From contig CM018606.1 of NCBI GenBank assembly GCA_009192285.1, forward strand, positions 1,788,081 through 1,852,080: DNA of 64,000 nt, in the 5' to 3' direction. The stretch comes from Morchella semilibera (lineage: Eukaryota > Ascomycota > Pezizomycetes > Pezizales > Morchellaceae). This document shows, one piece after another, positions 61,361 to 64,000 of this stretch (position 1 is its first letter; each line of letters begins with the position of its first letter). The notes under the pieces were generated by a model. That model was not told where the DNA came from, ran no database searches, and saw only the letters and a program-made list of their open reading frames with translations. The position numbers were made by a program, and so were the translations under genes.

Positions 61361-61480
61361 AAGAGGCCAGTGAAAGATTTTGTAGAGGAAGCAGCTACAG
61401 TTATGAGGAAAGAAGAGGACTGGAAAAGTAAAATAAGAAATAAGTGAGGAAAAAAAAATCATAACGCCTATTATCTAGTT

Positions 61481-63263
61481 TTACAAAAAAAAAAAAAAAA
61501 AAAGGAGAGAGAGAGAAAAGAGGAGAGAGGCCCCACCCCACCCCCTACTCCCCCTCCTCGACCCTCCCCAACGCCGCGCTGCCACTCCCGCTCCCAGTCC
61601 CGCTCGCCCCGGCCGCCTTCCTGCTCCTCGCCCCTCCTTCAGCCGCTCCCACTTGGCCTTCAGCTTCTCCAGCATGGCCTTCAGCTTCTCGTTTTCCCTC
61701 CTCGCGCCCTCGGCCTCCCCCCTCCACTCGTCCGCCTCCCGTCTAGCCTTCTCCGCCTCCCTCCTTGCGCCCTCCGCCTCCCTACCGGCCTTCTCCACCG
61801 TCCGCCTCGCGGCCTCCAGCTCCCGCCTCGCGGCCTCCAGCTCCTCCTCCAACACACCGACCCGCTCCTCGACCTCGCGCCGCCCAACGTCGTCGTCCTC
61901 GCCCTCCTCGTAGGGCACATGCATCCAGCTGCGGCGCTGCACCTGGCTCAGCAGCTCGCGCTCCGCGCCCCCCATCGCGAGGATGCTGTTCTTGAGCGCG
62001 TGCTCGCTCTCGCGCGTCTTGCGCTGCCAGCTCTGCATGGTCCGGCTCATGTGGTCGATTGTCTGGCGCAGCCCCGTGTTCTCCAGCTGCAGCTCCTCCT
62101 TGGTCTTCTTGCCCGTGTCGCCGCCGCCGCGCCGCACGACGCCCGCGTAGCTGAGCGTGCCGCCTGTGACGGGGACGACGTAGAAGCTCTCTGCGCCGGC
62201 GCCGGCGCCCGCACCACCGCCGCCGCCGCCGCCACCGGGCCCCGTGCGCCCGGCGGTCCATGCGCGCGGGAGGAGCGTGCTGGCGGGTGGGTCCGGGTCT
62301 ACGGGGCTGCTCGGGTCGTCGGTGAGCGGCAGGCCGGCGAATGCGAGGGATGCGGCAAAGGGCGAGCCGATGCGCGAGACGAGGGTGTTGAGGGAGGTGT
62401 AGAATTTCGAGAAGGGCTCGTCGGAGGAGGTGGAGGAGGAGGTCTGCAGGTCGGGTGCGGAGGCTCGGGTGGAGAGGCGGGGGGTGGTGGACGCACGCTT
62501 GGGTGGCGGCGGGGTCGGGTCGTCCGGGGGGAGGAGGTTGAGCGGGTTTGTGGTCGGCTTTGAGGACGGGTGGTAGTCGTGCGCCGTGGGCAGGGTCTGC
62601 GAGCGCTCGGGAAACAGTGAGCGCCGGCGAGTCGGGGAGGTGGCTCCTCCACTCCCCAGTCGGCTCTGCTGTGGAATACCGCGCGCAGACGCCAGGTTCG
62701 TTGCGAGCGACGACGTGCTCTTCTGGAGCCTTGGCGGTATCGGTGCCGTCCCCGTATTCGCAAAGGGCAGGGACGGCGGCGGCGGCGGCGGGAGTGCCTC
62801 CTTTGTCCGGAGCTTGGAGGCGGGGGTGGCAGAGGTGGTGGGTTCCTCGCCTACATTCTCCGTGGATGCGCTACCCTCGACGACGGTCTCTAGGGCGGCA
62901 CCGCCACTACCGAACCGCTCGACGGGGCGTTCAGCTTCGAGGCGGAGACGGGCGCCCCAGCGCTCATGCTCGGTGGAGAGGAGCTCGAGCGTACGCAAGG
63001 CTTCGGGATCCTTGGTGAGCTTTACGGCAGCTGCGAAGGAGGTGGAGGCGAGGGCATGGGAAGAGGCGGCCGCAAGGAGAGTACTGGGTGAGTGTGGGGG
63101 CACAGAAGAGCGGAGGATATTTGACGCTGTGGAGGCGTGTTGGTGAGCCTGTGGGGAGGGGGGGGTGTTAGCTATATAGCTATATATAAAATAGACAGTG
63201 AGGACTTTGTAGATAGGACAAATAAGAGAGCTCTAGTACCAGTGTTAAAGGCGAGTCCTCCAT
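61481..63263 (-). CDS. MIT-domain and coiled-coil protein, Atg38/NRBF2-like
   Basis: Exon 1 is 63263-63240 (MEDSPLTL) and exon 2 is 63148-61481, joined in phase 0. The intron is 91 bp, with donor GTACTA, CTAACAC branch and CCCACAG acceptor. The product is 563 residues as read. The N terminus (AHQHASTASNIL, then SHALASTSFAAAVKL, LRTLELLSTEHERWGARLRL) reads as the three helices of an MIT domain. A Ser/Pro-rich linker follows with SLATNLASARGIPQQ and PFSKFYTSLNTLVSRIGSPF, then SFYVVPVTGGTLSYAG, then a long coiled coil (about 370-510, rich in E, R and A heptads). Atg38/NRBF2 links the subunits of PI3-kinase complex I in autophagy; assignment here is from layout and a remembered fungal family, so moderate. 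The last 50 residues are doubtful: the frame runs into a poly-T coding stretch ending FFFFFL, while a neighbouring frame stops more naturally near 61545. Confidence 0.6.
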
Positions 63264-63303
63264 AGCTTCAGTATGTCTGTCTGTCTATCTCTGTGTGTCT
63301 GTG

Positions 63304-63338
<35 letters not shown>

Positions 63339-64000
63339 GTATATATATGCGCGAGTGCGGGGGAGGGGGTCTGTTGATGAGATGATCAGCGAGCGAGCAA
63401 GGTTCGAGAGAGCTGTAAACTGGCCGGGGGTGCGTGATGATGATCTAAGGAGCCCTGGACATTGTCTATGAAATATATATACCGTCTATGGTTGTGGTGG
63501 TGAGGGTGGTGAAGTGAAGCTCTTGATTCTCTGAGGATCCTTTGGCTGGGGAGTGAAGGAGAAAGAAAGAAGGAGATCAGAGCTCATCATCTTCTTCGTC
63601 CGATTGTGAGCCTGATCGTTACGCCTCATAAAGCACACTCCAGCCCCACAGTGCTGAGCCACACCTTGGCACCTGTCGAGATCCGAGATCGAGTTTGACT
63701 GGCGGTCCGGCTGGATCTACATTTCTTGGAGTATCGCGATATAGATACTCTATTAACAGCTAGACAAGATTATAGACTTCCGTACGGCCAATTGGACCAC
63801 TGCAGAGAAATGATACCATCAAATGGCCGAACTCAGTCCCTTAGTGACCAATATTGACCAACAATAACTGCCGAGGCCTCGAGAACCCTCTAGGTACTTG
63901 GTGGGTATAACCTAACTTGATAGCAAGACCACACAAACCTGGACCCGACACGCATACGGTAACATGCAAACCCTCTCCAGTGCACGCGAGCTGCAGCTTA
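63264..64000. promoter_or_regulatory. Upstream region of the Atg38-like gene
   Basis: A GTCT tetranucleotide repeat (about 63274-63339) begins 11 bp upstream of the ATG and must lie in the leader or core promoter. It is followed by a TATATATA stretch. Nothing else was recognised to the window edge. Confidence 0.5.
63274..63339. repeat. GTCT tetranucleotide microsatellite
   Basis: This is a run of GTCT units with some GTGT interruptions, about 66 bp, directly upstream of the Atg38-like start codon. Confidence 0.9.

Larger units (their letters stand above)
60320..61480. other. Intergenic DNA with simple repeats
   Basis: No gene is seen. It contains a G run near 60827-60840, C runs at about 61063-61073, four tandem ACACGCCATC units (61131-61170) and AAAAC repeats (61335-61360). 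Confidence 0.55.

Noticed and set aside
61919-62563. Plus-strand open frame of 214 codons
   Set aside because: It is antisense to the Atg38-like gene in very GC-rich DNA, with low-complexity Ala/Gly/Arg translation.
1-64000. CRISPR arrays, bacterial operons, phage or virus genes
   Set aside because: No regularly spaced repeats were seen. The spliced genes with branch sites are eukaryotic, and no viral protein was recognised.

Overview
The window looks like nuclear DNA of a filamentous ascomycete (Pezizomycotina). Every gene I could assemble has short GT-AG introns, mostly 45-130 bp, often with a CTAAC-type branch site just upstream of the acceptor. The protein families are fungal: an RPN4-like zinc-finger factor, RAV1, SFI1, a fungal TLC membrane protein, DBP5, a GPI15/PIG-H subunit, a GRAM-VASt sterol-transfer protein, a DUF6987-type protein and an Atg38-like MIT protein. 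Gene density is low, intergenic spaces are long, and simple repeats and small foldback elements are common. That would fit a large-genome lineage such as the Pezizomycetes, but I cannot place it further from the sequence alone.

Layout. 1-14.9 kb holds no supportable gene: first a featureless stretch, then one rich in homopolymers and microsatellites. 15.0-17.1 kb (+) is an RPN4-like C2H2 transcription factor. 17.1-26.9 kb is gene-poor, with one tRNA-Ala(AGC), two copies of a MITE with TA target sites, several foldback hairpins and one weak spliced gene candidate. 26.95-31.24 kb (-) is a complete five-exon RAV1. 32.47-35.72 kb (-) is a complete four-exon SFI1. 36.9-38.05 kb holds two adjacent small membrane-protein genes and a weak small gene. 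39.18-40.28 kb (-) TLC protein and 41.13-42.84 kb (+) DBP5 are divergent, and a 37-codon membrane mini-ORF sits just ahead of the DBP5 start. 43.64-44.34 kb (-) is GPI15. 46.16-50.22 kb (+) is the GRAM-VASt protein, whose frame is broken by one base in a G8 run. 52.3-58.9 kb holds a DUF6987-type gene and two paralogous small proteins sharing a conserved C-terminal motif. 59.7-60.3 kb (+) is a conserved-looking protein of unknown function. 61.5-63.3 kb (-) is an Atg38/NRBF2-like MIT and coiled-coil protein.

The recognised genes are mostly housekeeping: proteasome gene regulation, V-ATPase assembly, spindle-pole duplication, mRNA export, GPI-anchor synthesis and sterol transport. They do not form a pathway cluster. 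The parts most likely to be new are the 52-59 kb trio (DUF6987 plus two motif paralogs, both with a stop codon overlapping a splice donor), the very frequent 8-bp palindrome TACATGTA (at least 22 copies, all outside coding exons), the small membrane-protein ORFs at 36.9-37.8 and 41.0 kb, and the foldback and MITE elements. All gene models were spliced by eye. Exon sums are frame-consistent, but no transcript or homology search backs them.
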